64,000 nucleotides of DNA from Prochlorococcus sp. AG-442-B03 (GTDB taxonomy: Bacteria; Cyanobacteriota; Cyanobacteriia; PCC-6307; Cyanobiaceae), in assembly GCA_003212395.1 (NCBI GenBank), contig QCPU01000006.1, positions 1 through 64,000 of the forward strand, in the 5' to 3' direction. This document shows positions 42,776-54,500 of this stretch, piece by piece (positions within the stretch are counted from its first letter, which is position 1; each line of letters opens with the position of its first letter). The notes under the pieces were generated by a model, which was given only the letters and a program-made list of their open reading frames with translations, had not been told where the DNA came from and did not search any database. A program made the position numbers and the translations under genes.

Positions 42776-45700
42776 TTATTCTTTAACACCTTCGATTTTA
42801 TCCTCTACCTCTTGGTATAGTTCTTTCAACTGTTCTATATTTTCATCTGAAGTTTCCCAATATCCTCTACCATTAACTTCTAACAAAGTTCCAACAATTC
42901 TTCTAAAACTATTAGGATTTAAATCCATTAATCTTTTCCTCATCTCTTCGTCATTTATAAATGTTTCATTAGTTTCTTCATATACAAAATTGTCTACCTG
43001 ACCACTTGTTGCGCTCCAACCAAGAGTGTAATTAAGTCTGTTGGAAAGCTCTCTAACTCCTTCATAGCCAGATTTGAGCATACCTTCATACCACTTAGGG
43101 TTTAAAAGTTTTGTCCTTGAGTCTAATCTGATAGTTTCTCCAAGTGTTCTAACTTGAGCATTAGAAGTGGTTGTGTCTGCTATGTAACTACTTGGTTCTT
43201 TTCCGTCATCTCTTAGTGTTTTAATTAATTTGGTTGGATCTGAATCAAAATAATGACTTACATCAGTTAAGGAAATTTCAGAGGAATCTAGGTTTTGAAA
43301 TGTAACATCTGCTGTTTTCATTACTGACTCAAATACCTCTCTTTTTTGATTCATTTCACCTGGATTATCAGCATTAAAAGCATATGTTTTACGTGATAAA
43401 TACATTTCCTGTAATTCATTTTCTTCCTCCCAAGTTGAATTTTCTACGGCTAAATTAACATTTGAACTGTAACTTCCACTTGCATTAGAGAATACTCTCG
43501 CTGAAGCTTCTCTGATGGTGGTGCCTTCTTTTTCTGCTTGTTCTAGTGAATGTTTCCTTACAAAATTAGATTCCAACGGCTCATCAGCTTCAGCAGCTAA
43601 TTTGACTGCCTGATCTATTAATGCCATTTGATTGATAAATAGATCTCTAAATACTCCTGAACAGTTAACTACTACATCAATTCTTGGCCTACCTAATTCT
43701 TCTAAAGGGATTAATTCTAGTTTGTTAATTCTTCCAACAGAATCTGGTTTTGGTTTTACTCCAACAAACCATAAGATTTGAGCGAGTGATTCTCCATAGG
43801 TTTTGATGTTATCAGTACCCCATAAAACGCAAGCTATTGTTTCAGGCCAGTTACCTTGCTCTTCCTTTTGTCTTTCAATTAATTTGTCAACAACAGACTT
43901 TGCTGCAGCTACCGCTGCTGTAGTTGGGATTGATTGAGGATCAAGTGCATGTATATTTTTACCACTAGGCAAAACACCTGGATTTCTAATAGGATCTCCA
44001 CCTGGTCCAGGTAAAACATAATTTCCATCTAGTGCTTTAATGAGGCTATCCATTTCTTTGTCTGCGCATACCTGTTCTAGACAGAAAAGTAAGTAATCAA
44101 ATAATTTATTTAATTCCTTCTGATTAACTTCATTAAATCCATTTAATCTGCAGACTCTTAGCCAAGGAGTAGGTAGATTTAGACCAAAAACTTTAAGTAA
44201 GTCGAAAAGTTTGGATAGAAGTGATTTTTCTAAATAAACTCTGCCATCAACAATTTTTAAAGAGTTGACCATCGCAAAAATCGACTCTCTTGCCGTCTTT
44301 ATGATTTTTTCATTTAACTCTACGAATTTAAGTTCACCTTTATTATTACCATCATAAATTTGTTCAATAGTTAGACCCATGGATTCTGCAAGTAATCCAG
44401 GAAGAGATCTTAATCCCTCTTGTTCTCTCTCTAAAGATGCAATATTTACAAGTGTTGCAACAGCTTCTTCTGCTGTTGGAGCTTCTCCAATAGTATGAAG
44501 ACCACAGGGTAATAATCTACTTTCAATTTCCATCAACTGTTTATAGACATTACCAACAAATAAATCTCTTTCATCTATTGAAAGTTCTTCTACGTCTTTT
44601 GGAGGAAGCTCTACATCTTTGTCAAGGTTACATTGTTTAGAAGTCTCAACTATTGCATTAACAATTTGAATACCCCTACTATTCTCTCTTAATTGTTGAT
44701 AAGAACCAACAAGTTCACTTAGTTCTTTAAGTCCTTTGTAGAGTCCTGCATTTTCCGCTGGAGGAGTCAGATAACTAATAGTTGAAGCATATCCTCTTCT
44801 CTTCGCAATTGTTGCTTCAGAAGGATTATTCGCAGCATAGTAATACAAATTAGGCAATGATCCAATGAGAGAATCCGGATAGCAAGTTTCACTCATACCC
44901 ATCTGTTTACCAGGCATAAATTCAAGTGAGCCGTGAGTTCCAAAATGAAGAACAGCATCAGCCCCCCAGATTTTTTCTACATACGTGTAATAAGCAGCAA
45001 AACCATGATGAGGACTTGCACTTCTTGAATATAGTAACCTCATTGGATCACCTTCATAACCGAATGTAGGTTGAACACCTATGAAAACATTTCCAAAATG
45101 TTTCCCATATATAAGAAGATTTTGTCCGTCACTATTTAGGTTCCCAGGAGGTTTACCCCAATTCTCTTCAAGTCTTTGTGAATATGGTGTGAACTCTTCG
45201 TATTCTTTCACTGACATCTTATGAGCAATATTTAACTCTGGAGAGCCATCCATCGCTTCAGGGTTGTTAATTACTTTTTCCATTAATTCTTTTGAATTAT
45301 TTGGAAGTTCATCTACTTGATATCCTTTCGATTTCATTTCAAGAAGTACTCTATAAATTGAACCAAAAACATTCAAGTATGCTGCTGTACCAACATTTCC
45401 TTTGTCTGGTGGAAAACTAAATACTGTAATAGCTAATTTTTTGTCCTTTCTTTGCTTAACCCTTAAAGTTGACCATTTTATTGCTCTTTCAGCTATTACA
45501 TCAACACGATCTTGAAGCGTATGAGCTTTACCTGTAGCATCATCACGACCTGAGAGAATAATAGGTTCAATAGCACCATCAAGCTCTGGAATTGCAATTT
45601 GAAGTGCTACCTGAACTGGGTGTAAACCTAAATCACTATCTTCCCATTCTTGCGTGGTTTGGAAGACTAATGGAAGTGCAACCATATATGGTCTATTTAG

Positions 45701-46786
45701 CCTTTTAAGAGCTTCGATAGCTCTAGGATGATCTTGTCTTGCTGGTCCACCAACTAGTGCAAATCCAGTTAGAGATACAACTCCGTCAACTATAGGCTTA
45801 TCTTTATTTATTGAATCATAATAAAATTCATTAACTGGTTTAGAAAAATCTAGACCCCCACAGAAGATAGGTACTACTCTTGCTCCTCTATATTCTAATT
45901 CTTGAATTACGGCAACGTAATGAGCATCATCCCCTGTAACTATATGACTTCTTTGAAGCACTAAACCTATCGTTGGAGTCTTTTCATCTTTAGGACTTAT
46001 ATCTTTCCTATTAATCTCCCAATAATTATATTCTTTAAGACTTTCAAACATGCACGGCGCAAGAGGATGCCAAATTCCCAAATCCGGGAATGTTTCAGGG
46101 TCTTGAATTTTGAATTCTTCTATTTGATCTTTTATGTTCTCTGAAACTGCATACTTTTCAGAAATCATTAATAAGAAGTTTTTTAAGTTCTCAGTAGTAC
46201 CACCTAACCAGTACTGAAAACTAAGAATGAATGTCCTCGCATCTTGAGCTTTTTCTACTGGTAGATATTTAAGTATTGAAGGTAGTGTATTTAATAACTT
46301 CAACATTGAATCTTGGAAACTTGCTCCATCAGATTCTTTTTTCTTTTTTATTAAATCTCCAATAATACTTTTAGATTGACCAAGTTGGGCCATACTAAAT
46401 GAACCTAACTTATTTAATCTCATTACCTCTGGCATAGAGGGAAAAATAATTGAGGCTTTAAGCTTGTCTTTATATGGAGATACTGCGTCAACAATTTTTT
46501 GAGCTAGATCTTCGATAAAAATTAGGGAAGCAACAAATATATCTGCATTAGCTATGTCTTCTTTAAAGTCTTCAAAATTACTTTCATTTCTAAGTTCTTC
46601 GATAAGATAGCCACTAAGGTCTATACCTATTGGCCCATTCATCTTATTTATTGACTTTGCAGCTTCCGTTAAGGAATTTTGGTATTGTGGCTCAAGGACA
46701 ACATAAACTGCTTTTATTACAACTTTGTGTTTGTTATCCTCAACAGGAGATACTCTGCGGTTTGCTGAGCGGACCTGCGTAAACAT
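42776..46786 (-). CDS. chlH: Magnesium chelatase subunit H
   Basis: A 1336-residue protein that binds protoporphyrin IX and, with ChlI and ChlD, inserts Mg in the first committed step of chlorophyll synthesis. The N-terminus has [19 protein letters not shown], and CobN/BchH blocks follow, including GFEGDPM-like [34 protein letters not shown], and the C-terminal [20 protein letters not shown]. Length is normal. It is divergent from dapB, with 102 bases between. acsF at 60 kb acts later in the same pathway. Confidence 0.97.
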   Translation of the reverse strand: MFTQVRSANRRVSPVEDNKHKVVIKAVYVVLEPQYQNSLTEAAKSINKMNGPIGIDLSGYLIEELRNESNFEDFKEDIANADIFVASLIFIEDLAQKIVDAVSPYKDKLKASIIFPSMPEVMRLNKLGSFSMAQLGQSKSIIGDLIKKKKESDGASFQDSMLKLLNTLPSILKYLPVEKAQDARTFILSFQYWLGGTTENLKNFLLMISEKYAVSENIKDQIEEFKIQDPETFPDLGIWHPLAPCMFESLKEYNYWEINRKDISPKDEKTPTIGLVLQRSHIVTGDDAHYVAVIQELEYRGARVVPIFCGGLDFSKPVNEFYYDSINKDKPIVDGVVSLTGFALVGGPARQDHPRAIEALKRLNRPYMVALPLVFQTTQEWEDSDLGLHPVQVALQIAIPELDGAIEPIILSGRDDATGKAHTLQDRVDVIAERAIKWSTLRVKQRKDKKLAITVFSFPPDKGNVGTAAYLNVFGSIYRVLLEMKSKGYQVDELPNNSKELMEKVINNPEAMDGSPELNIAHKMSVKEYEEFTPYSQRLEENWGKPPGNLNSDGQNLLIYGKHFGNVFIGVQPTFGYEGDPMRLLYSRSASPHHGFAAYYTYVEKIWGADAVLHFGTHGSLEFMPGKQMGMSETCYPDSLIGSLPNLYYYAANNPSEATIAKRRGYASTISYLTPPAENAGLYKGLKELSELVGSYQQLRENSRGIQIVNAIVETSKQCNLDKDVELPPKDVEELSIDERDLFVGNVYKQLMEIESRLLPCGLHTIGEAPTAEEAVATLVNIASLEREQEGLRSLPGLLAESMGLTIEQIYDGNNKGELKFVELNEKIIKTARESIFAMVNSLKIVDGRVYLEKSLLSKLFDLLKVFGLNLPTPWLRVCRLNGFNEVNQKELNKLFDYLLFCLEQVCADKEMDSLIKALDGNYVLPGPGGDPIRNPGVLPSGKNIHALDPQSIPTTAAVAAAKSVVDKLIERQKEEQGNWPETIACVLWGTDNIKTYGESLAQILWFVGVKPKPDSVGRINKLELIPLEELGRPRIDVVVNCSGVFRDLFINQMALIDQAVKLAAEADEPLESNFVRKHSLEQAEKEGTTIREASARVFSNASGSYSSNVNLAVENSTWEEENELQEMYLSRKTYAFNADNPGEMNQKREVFESVMKTADVTFQNLDSSEISLTDVSHYFDSDPTKLIKTLRDDGKEPSSYIADTTTSNAQVRTLGETIRLDSRTKLLNPKWYEGMLKSGYEGVRELSNRLNYTLGWSATSGQVDNFVYEETNETFINDEEMRKRLMDLNPNSFRRIVGTLLEVNGRGYWETSDENIEQLKELYQEVEDKIEGVKE

Positions 46787-46888
46787 TGATTTTCTTTGAG
46801 TATTTCTACCAGACTACGAATGAAAAGACGTTATTGTGTGCAATATAAATAGCGTGTAACAACCTTTAAAAAAAAAATTTTTACAAAA

Positions 46889-47737
46889 ATGATTGAAAAT
46901 TCTCAAAAACCTATACCAGTACTAGTATCCGGAGCTTTAGGCAGAATGGGTGGCGAAGTTGTGAATACAGTATTAAATTCTACAGATTGTGAACTTGTTG
47001 CAGCAATTGACATCAATGAAAAGAATAATGGCTCAAATATTTCTGAATTATTGAAGGTAAAAAATTGTGATGTTTTTGTTTCTAACGATTTTGAAGGAAC
47101 TTTATGTTCTGTTAGTCAAAATTATAGAAATGAAAATATCAAACCTGTTCTGGTTGATTTTACTCATCCTGATTCTGTATATGAAAATACCAGATCAGCT
47201 ATCGCATACGGTATTTCACCAGTGGTCGGGACTACAGGACTTTCTCCTTCGCAAATAAAAGATTTGTCTGTATTTTCTCAGAAGGCATCTGTTGGTTGTG
47301 CAATAATACCCAATTTTTCAGTAGGAATGGTTCTTCTTCAGCAGGCAGCATCGGTAGCCGCAAGGTTTTATGACAATATTGAATTAATAGAGATGCATCA
47401 TAATCAAAAAGCTGATTCTCCTAGTGGGACTTGTATAAAAACTGCAGAAATGATTGAAGAATATCCAAAGAAATTTAATCAGAGTTTAGTGAAAGAGTCT
47501 GAGTCATTGAAAGGTGTGCGGGGAGGGATCAGACATTCAGGAATTAATATACATTCTGTACGATTACCAGGATTGTTAGCACATCAGTTAGTAATTATGG
47601 GATCTCCTGGTGAAACTTACACAATTAAGCATGACACTATTGATAGAAAGGCATATATGCCAGGTGTTTTACAGGCTATTAAAAAAATAGGTAATTATGA
47701 AACTTTAGTTTACGGACTTGAAAAATTGATTTTTTAA
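46889..47737 (+). CDS. dapB: 4-hydroxy-tetrahydrodipicolinate reductase
   Basis: A 282-residue NAD(P)H enzyme of lysine and peptidoglycan synthesis. The cofactor loop is [13 protein letters not shown] (about 13-25), [12 protein letters not shown] follows, and [20 protein letters not shown] is the diagnostic active-site block (H-H-x-x-K and SPSGT). It starts two bases-plus-one before the next membrane protein gene and probably heads an operon with it. Confidence 0.96.
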   Translation: MIENSQKPIPVLVSGALGRMGGEVVNTVLNSTDCELVAAIDINEKNNGSNISELLKVKNCDVFVSNDFEGTLCSVSQNYRNENIKPVLVDFTHPDSVYENTRSAIAYGISPVVGTTGLSPSQIKDLSVFSQKASVGCAIIPNFSVGMVLLQQAASVAARFYDNIELIEMHHNQKADSPSGTCIKTAEMIEEYPKKFNQSLVKESESLKGVRGGIRHSGINIHSVRLPGLLAHQLVIMGSPGETYTIKHDTIDRKAYMPGVLQAIKKIGNYETLVYGLEKLIF

Positions 47738-47738
47738 A

Positions 47739-48380
47739 ATGATCATTCCAATTAATTCAAATCAAATTTCAAAACTTATTCCTGCAGTAGGTACCGGAAG
47801 TCAATTTAAGTACACTTTGGGTGATCCAAGAAAAATTCTTCAAAGAGTAATAGTTTCTTCAATTGGTGGATTTATCTCATTAATAATTAGTTCAACAGGA
47901 GATCAAACAAACAATTTTTGGTTATTGCTTTGTGTCGCTTTCTTTTTGTATATCATCTGGGGCCCAATTCTTGAATCAAGTAGAAAAAATTTGCAATTAA
48001 GAAAATATAAATTTTTTTCTATATTTGATGGTTATGTATCAGATATCTATAAAACAGAAAAGATTGAAAGTTCAAGAGAACAATCTAATAGACAAGGTCG
48101 ATTAGAAGTTATTGAAAACAAAAGGACTTGGTTAGTACTTGAATTAGAAGATGAAGATGGTTATTTGGAAAAGTTAAGTTTTCCTATGGAAAATAAACAC
48201 AGTCAAATTAGAGTGGGTTCGAGTATTAGATGTTTATTAACATCTGATAACCGTAATTTTGATAGAGATTTTTATTTGACCGATGCTTGGCTTCCTGAAA
48301 TTAACTTATGGGTTGGTGAGTACCCCTATTTATTAAGACCAGCATTTGAGGAAATTTGTTATATTTATTTGAATAGATAG
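47739..48380 (+). CDS. Conserved-type membrane protein, 213 aa
   Basis: The N-terminal third is amphipathic with PAVGTGSQFKYTLGDPRKI, followed by two hydrophobic helices (about 37-76), then a soluble domain of strands and charged residues ending LWVGEYPYLLRPAFEEICYIYL. It is the sort of protein shared among cyanobacteria without known function. Its ATG is one base after the dapB stop. Confidence 0.6.
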   Translation: MIIPINSNQISKLIPAVGTGSQFKYTLGDPRKILQRVIVSSIGGFISLIISSTGDQTNNFWLLLCVAFFLYIIWGPILESSRKNLQLRKYKFFSIFDGYVSDIYKTEKIESSREQSNRQGRLEVIENKRTWLVLELEDEDGYLEKLSFPMENKHSQIRVGSSIRCLLTSDNRNFDRDFYLTDAWLPEINLWVGEYPYLLRPAFEEICYIYLNR

Positions 48381-48399
48381 TTGATATTTATATTATCTG

Positions 48400-49563
48400 A
48401 TGAAAAATAAATTTAATTTTAAAATTGTTGGATCGGGTCCCACAGGTTTATTACTTTCAATTGTACTTTCAAAATTTGATTGCAATATTTTTTTAACTGA
48501 TTTATTAACAAAAGATAGATTAATAGATAAAGATAAAACTTATGCAATTACTCACTCAACAAAAAAAATTTTATCTAAATTCAGACTCTGGGAAAAATTA
48601 GAACCATTTTTATTTGGCTTTGATACGCTTTCAATTTCAGATAGCGTAACATCTGCTTTTACCAACTTATCAACCTCTGACTTAGATGATGATATAAGTT
48701 CTGCTGAAAATATTGGCTGGGTAGTTAAACATTCGGATCTTATGAACGTATTTTTTCAAGAGATTGATCATTATGAAAATATTTTTTTTATGACGCCACA
48801 AAAATTGTTACGTAAAAAAATATTATTTGATTATCAATTCCTTTCTACAGGAGCAAACTCACTTGATAAAAAATTTTTGGATTTTGTTGATATAAAAAAA
48901 TCTTATAGCCAGTCTTGTTTAACTTTTAAAATTTATCTTAGAGGTCATTGTGAAAAGCGCGCTTATGAAATTTTTAGAAATGAAGGCCCACTTGCATTAT
49001 TACCTTTAGAAAAAAACATATATCAAGTAATTTGGACTTCCAGTACATTAAAGGCTATTGAAAGGTTAAATTCTGATAAAAATTTTTTAATGGATAATTT
49101 ATCAACTATCTTGCCGGATGAATTTAAGTTGGATCAAATAATTGGCGAATGTAATATTTTTCCTGTTTCATTATCCTTAAATTTACCATTTTTTAATTTT
49201 AAAAAATTTGTTTTTGTTGGTGATGCATTCCATACATTCCACCCTGTTGGTGGTCAGGGCCTAAATAGTTGTTGGAGAGATGTTAATACTATTTTTGATC
49301 TTTTTAATGAAAATATTTCTATTACAAAAATGCAACTGATTCTATTTAAATTTAAGTATTTTTCAAGAAGGATTTTAGATATTATTTTTACTATATTCAT
49401 AACTGACTCATTGATATTACTTTTTGCAAATAAAAATCTTTTTTTATTTCCATTAAGAAAATTTTCATTTTTACTTTTAAATAATTTTCTTTTTATAAGA
49501 AAATTAGTACTTAATCAAATGACTAAATCTCTCATTTACTCAAGAATCAAAGAAAACTCATGA
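48400..49563 (+). CDS. UbiH/UbiF-like FAD monooxygenase
   Basis: A 387-residue flavoprotein hydroxylase. It has the N-terminal FAD loop IVGSGPTGLLLSIVLSKF and the second FAD motif FVFVGDAFHTFHPVGGQGLN, typical of UbiH-type aromatic hydroxylases. The middle D-G motif is not obvious. The C-terminus is hydrophobic and may touch the membrane. In cyanobacteria such enzymes may serve plastoquinone or other quinone rings; that role is inferred. The stop overlaps the next gene's ATG (ATGA). Confidence 0.75.
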   Translation: MKNKFNFKIVGSGPTGLLLSIVLSKFDCNIFLTDLLTKDRLIDKDKTYAITHSTKKILSKFRLWEKLEPFLFGFDTLSISDSVTSAFTNLSTSDLDDDISSAENIGWVVKHSDLMNVFFQEIDHYENIFFMTPQKLLRKKILFDYQFLSTGANSLDKKFLDFVDIKKSYSQSCLTFKIYLRGHCEKRAYEIFRNEGPLALLPLEKNIYQVIWTSSTLKAIERLNSDKNFLMDNLSTILPDEFKLDQIIGECNIFPVSLSLNLPFFNFKKFVFVGDAFHTFHPVGGQGLNSCWRDVNTIFDLFNENISITKMQLILFKFKYFSRRILDIIFTIFITDSLILLFANKNLFLFPLRKFSFLLLNNFLFIRKLVLNQMTKSLIYSRIKENS

Positions 49564-50322
49564 ATAATAATTTAAACAAGGAGATGATAATTTATTTATT
49601 TAATGAACTCGGATTAAAGGAGTCCTCTATTGAACTTGGTATAAAATTATCAAAAAAAATTAATACTCCATTACCAGTATTATTATGGAGTTTTGGAATG
49701 CTAACTAATGAAGAACTTGATAAGTTATATTCATTTTTATTTAAAAAAAATGGAATAATAATTCTGTTATAATTGGCCCAAATCTTATACAAGAACAATT
49801 ACAGTTTTAACTAAAGAAAATCTGGTTTCAAGGGAAGCTATAGAGAAGCTTGATTTGTTATTACTAATCCTAGATACCATTGACTTAAATGGTATACAAT
49901 CTCTTTACGCCTTATCAAATAGACTTAATTTAAATCACGTTTTTCCAAATAAAGTAACTATTTGGAAATTAAGGAATAATAATCCCTTGAGAAAATCTTA
50001 TGTTAATAATAATATTAAACCAGAGGAATTTGACGCCTTAATTAAAATCACTGTTGAAATGTCAAGATATTTATATCCATATATTAGAGAAATACTTAAA
50101 TCTAAAGAAGATCTTGAAAAAAACTCAGTTATCTGGAATGATTTTAGTAAAAGATTTATCGAATTGATTAAAGAGAGATTTAACTTAGATAGTATTAGAG
50201 TGAAAAAGCTTTTAAATCAAACCAAAAATGATGAAATTATTATAAGGTCTTTGCTAACCTTATCTCTTTGTATTTCAAATAAGGGCTATCAAAAATTGAA
50301 GAATATTTTGTACGTTTTTTAA
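49560..50322 (+). pseudogene. DUF3038 protein gene broken by two one-base deletions
   Basis: Three frames in series make one protein: NNNLNKEMIIYLFNELGL to SFLFKK in frame one, then WNNNSVIIGPNLIQEQLQ, then LTKENLVSREAIEKLDLLLLILDTIDLNG to the stop at 50322. Each break is fixed by one base: A8 to A9 at 49743-49750 and T4 to T5 at 49805-49808. The last part (LDLLLLILDTIDLNG, VTIWKLRNNNPLRKS) matches DUF3038, a cyanobacterial family usually beside DUF4335, as here. Function unknown. The frameshift may be an assembly artefact. Confidence 0.75.
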
Positions 50323-50326
50323 TGTT

Positions 50327-50911
50327 ATGCAAAATAAATTATCATTTCATCAATCTTCGGTTAGTCTCGAAATAATCGGATTGCCAGATTATTCAAATAA
50401 TGAAAATAAAGATCAAATATCAATAATTTCTCAATGGAAATTAATCATAATTGATAAACCACTTATTGAAGGAAAAATTGAGCATTTAGGGCCTATTATG
50501 AATGCTTTTTATATTTATTCAAATCTTTTAATAAAAAACAAAATTCCATTATATGAGTCCAAATTAATTGACATAAAAGCTGAGAATCTTCACATACATA
50601 ATATTGTTCTCAAGAGCTCTAAACCAAATGTAAAGCCATTAATTTTAAAGATTGGTAATTCATTGCTTTCAGACACCATAAATTGTTTTGATCAGTTAAA
50701 TGAATCTCCAAAAGTAAGAATAAAAAAAACTAATGTAACTAATAATATCCCTAAAGATTTCAGATTTGAGTTCAATAACAAAGTTAAATTTTTCAATTTC
50801 ATTATGCCACCGTTTATTGCAATTTGTTCTTTAATTCTATTCTCCTCTTCTTTTATTTATTTCTATAATCCCATTGAAAATAATGAGAAAAATGAACTAA
50901 TAAATCCATAA
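50327..50911 (+). CDS. DUF4335 family protein
   Basis: A 194-residue cyanobacterial protein. The start LSFHQSSVSLEIIGLPDYSN matches DUF4335, whose beta-rich N-terminal domain begins S-x-T-Y-x-L-P-N-C-x-L-x-x-x-G. The C-terminus has one membrane helix (about 163-184, FIMPPFIAICSLILFSSSFI). It lies four bases after the DUF3038 gene, the usual pairing, and the two probably act together in an unknown membrane process. Confidence 0.65.
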   Translation: MQNKLSFHQSSVSLEIIGLPDYSNNENKDQISIISQWKLIIIDKPLIEGKIEHLGPIMNAFYIYSNLLIKNKIPLYESKLIDIKAENLHIHNIVLKSSKPNVKPLILKIGNSLLSDTINCFDQLNESPKVRIKKTNVTNNIPKDFRFEFNNKVKFFNFIMPPFIAICSLILFSSSFIYFYNPIENNEKNELINP

Positions 50912-51004
50912 TAAAGAGCAATTAGCATCTTAAATATAAACACGATATTATAGGTTAATTCCTTTTTCAGAGTAATTATTAATCTATTCTTTGAGCTTTG
51001 ATGC

Positions 51005-51373
51005 ATGGCAGACTTAAACATCCCCAATTTGAATATTAAGTCTGATAAATATATTTTTAAAAAAAAATTAAGTCTACGAAGAAAATCTAAAAGAAGATTA
51101 TTTACTGAAGCTTTCTTTTTGTTTATTTTGAGTGTTTTATTAGTTTATATAAATTATTTAATTCCTAATAAAAATTTGCTTTTACAAAATCTACCTACGA
51201 CATTTAATAAATCATTTTTATTATTAATTGATCTCTTTTCATATCTCTATGAAATATTTTTGGTGATTTTTATATTTGCCTCTTCTTTTACTGTTCTGAT
51301 TTTAATGACAGGTTCTTTTTATAGGTTATTTAGGGTCTCTAAAAGAAAGTCAAAACAAATTATTTATAAATAA
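51005..51373 (+). CDS. Hypothetical membrane protein, 122 aa
   Basis: A basic N-terminus (KKKLSLRRKSKRRLF) precedes three hydrophobic stretches at about 36-52, 67-83 and 85-102. Another basic segment (RVSKRKSKQ) ends the protein. Positive-inside charges suggest cytoplasmic N- and C-termini. It is convergent with the acidic small protein, whose stop is two bases away. No family recognised. Confidence 0.5.
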   Translation: MADLNIPNLNIKSDKYIFKKKLSLRRKSKRRLFTEAFFLFILSVLLVYINYLIPNKNLLLQNLPTTFNKSFLLLIDLFSYLYEIFLVIFIFASSFTVLILMTGSFYRLFRVSKRKSKQIIYK

Positions 51374-51375
51374 TT

Positions 51376-51537
51376 TTAAATAGGTTGCATTAGACCACCA
51401 CTTCCTGAATCAGAATCATCATCATCATTTTCTGTTTCTTCTCCAAATAATGCAAATATACCAAGTACAATTGATGAAAGAATAATTGATAAGGGTAAAA
51501 TCGAATTTTGGATTCCGACGTCTATATATTCACCCAT
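51376..51537 (-). CDS. Small membrane protein with Asp/Gly/Ser-rich tail, 53 aa
   Basis: A minus-strand frame from ATG at 51537 to TAA. One helix at about residues 12-30 (NSILPLSIILSSIVLGIFAL) is followed by EETENDDDDSDSGSGGLMQPI. The acidic run then Gly-rich GGLMQP end is distinctive. It lies 60 bases upstream of mfd's stop side and points the same way as mfd, but is 3' to it. No family recognised with confidence. Confidence 0.55.
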   Translation of the reverse strand: MGEYIDVGIQNSILPLSIILSSIVLGIFALFGEETENDDDDSDSGSGGLMQPI

Positions 51538-51597
51538 AAAAAAAATAAATTTTTATAAACCTAACCGAAATCAAACTGATTCGCGGATTTTAAATAA

Positions 51598-54500
51598 TTA
51601 TTTAATAATTTGTTCGCCTTTTATAAGTTCTTTATCGAAATTCTTTATTTCTCTTTCAAAAGATCCGAACCACAAGATTAGTTGATCAATTTGATTTTGA
51701 ATTTCAGTTGCACCTAAACCCCTTATAGTGATGATTGAAAATTGTTCGCCTTCATTAAAATTAAATTTATTTTGAACACTATTTGCTAAAGAATTTTTAA
51801 GAATTTTAAACGTAGATTTTTTTAATTTTGTCTCTATCAGAATATTTGGTTTTTTGAGCTTTAGCTTATTAAAACCACATTTTTTAGCTAGTAATTTTAG
51901 TCTCATTATCATTATTAAGGACTCAACAGGTTTGGGTAAGTTTCCATATCTATTCACCCAGTCTGTAGCTAATTCAGTTAATTCATCATTATTTGAACAT
52001 TCAGTAGCAGATTTGTAAGCCTCAAGTTTTTCTTCCCTGTTTAATATCCATGTTGCAGGTATAAATGCATTTATTGGGAGATCAATTTGAGTGTCGCTAA
52101 CTTCAGGTATTTCTTGCCCACTGATTTCTGAAATAGCCTCATGGAGCATTTCTATATATAAATCATATCCAATAGCATTAACCTTTCCACTTTGTTCTTC
52201 TCCTAGTAAACTACCAACACCTCTTATTTCCATATCTTTCATTGCAAGTTGGTATCCACTTCCTAGTTCTGAAAAGTCTTTTATCGCTTTCAATCTTTGT
52301 TTTGCAGAGTCATTAATTTTATTTATATTTGGATAAAATAACCAAGCATGTGCTTGTACACCGCTTCTACCAACTCTTCCTCTAAGTTGATAAAGTTGTG
52401 AAAGGCCAAATTTGTGAGAATCTTCAATAATGATTGTATTTACTTTAGGGATGTCTAACCCACTTTCAATTATCGTTGTACATATCATTAGATCTACTTC
52501 TCCATTATTAAAAGCAATCATTGCATTTTCAAGCTCTGTTTCGTTCATTTGGCCATGAGCAACAATAAATTTTAAGCTGGGAAACATATTTTTTAATTTG
52601 TTTACAGCTTGATCAATATCAGAAATTCTTGGAAGAACATAAAAAATTTGACCTCCCCTATCAAGTTCTTGATTAATTGCAGTTCTTATAACATCCATAT
52701 CTATTTCAGATAAATATGTTTTTATTGATCTTCTTGATGGAGGAGGAGTATTTAGTAAGCTCATTTGTCTAAGTCCAGATAAGCACATATAAAGAGTTCT
52801 TGGAATTGGAGTTGCCGAGAGAGTTAAAACATCTATGTTAGATTTGATTTTTTTAATTTTCTCCTTTTGTCTTACTCCAAATCTTTGTTCTTCATCAATA
52901 ACAAGTAGTCCTAAGTTTTTAATTTCTATTTCTTTTCCTAAAATTTGGTGCGTTGCTACAACTAAATCAATTTTGTTATTTTTTAAACCTGCATAGATTT
53001 CCTTTCTTTCATTAACGCTTTTGAATCTATTTAGTAATGATACTTTTATTGGGTAAGGAGAAAATCTATTATTTATTGTTCTCCAATGTTGTTGAGCTAA
53101 GATTGTTGTCGGTGCTAATAATATTACCTGTTTGCCCGATGTAATAGCCTTAAAAATGGCCCGAACAGCGACTTCTGTTTTGCCAAATCCTACATCTCCA
53201 CAAACTAGCCTGTCCATTGGCTTATCGCTTTCCATATCAGATTTTATTTCTTCTACAGCAGTAATTTGATCAGGTGTTGGTTGATAAGGGAATGATTCCT
53301 CTAATTCATCTTGCCAAGGACCATCTTCTGGGTAAGTATACCCCTTTAATTTTTCTCTCTTTGCATAAAGTTTTAAAATATCTACAGCAACTTTTTTGAT
53401 TTGTTTCTTATTTTTATCTTTTATTCTTTCCCATTCTGTCCCTCCTAATTTATTTATTTTCGGCTTTATTTTTCCGCTTGATCTATATCTGTTAACACTA
53501 CCAAGTTGATCAGCAGCAACGCTTATCTTCCCATCTTGATACTGAATGACTAAATAATCTCTTGAGTCTCCAGTTATATTTATTTTTTCTATTTTTAAAA
53601 ATTTTCCTATTCCATGATTTTTATGAACAATAAAATCACCTGGACTAATCTTATTCACATTTATATTTGAATTGACACTTCTTTTTTTTCTTCTTATAAA
53701 TACATTATTAAAAAGAGATTGTTGTGAAAATAATTCTTTATCTGTTATGAGAACAACCTTCCATATCGGAAGATAAAAACCCTCGATTTCATAATTGTTC
53801 TTATTTTTTATAATTAAAGGAGTTGAACTATTAATTGATTTAAATGCTTCATCATTATCATTAGGATTATTTAAAAAGTTTGTATTACATTCGTGCTCAA
53901 AAAGTAAACTCCTAGTTCTCAATGGCTGTGCTGATAATATCCATACTTTTTCATTATTTTTTATATTTTTATTTATATCATTGGATAATTTTCCTATATT
54001 TTTAGAGTATGAATTTAATCTTTTATCGTTTAACAAAAACCTATTATCAATATTGACTTTAGATTCGAATTCATAAAATTTAATTAAATTAAAATTTCCT
54101 AGTGAATTTAATATTGCGTCAAACTTTAAATGTAAATTAGGTTTGGCTTCAGAATTAATATCATTATTTTTAAGGTTTTCATTTAATTCATACGCATAAT
54201 TATCAAAATTACTTTCAGAATCTAGATACCAATTATTTGCAAATTTTTTACAATCTTCTAATTCATCAATTACAAGAATTGTTTCCCTATTTATAAAATC
54301 TATTATATTTGAGGGGTTTTTTTCAATTATTCCTAAATAACGATCAAGATTATTTTTATTTATATCTTCTGAATTAAAAATACTGTTCTGAGATAAATTA
54401 TCTAACTTATCTTTTATTAAAAAATCAAATCCAGCTTGTATTATTTCAATATTATTGATACTTTCTAATGTTTTCTGTGTATAGGGATCATATTCTCTTA

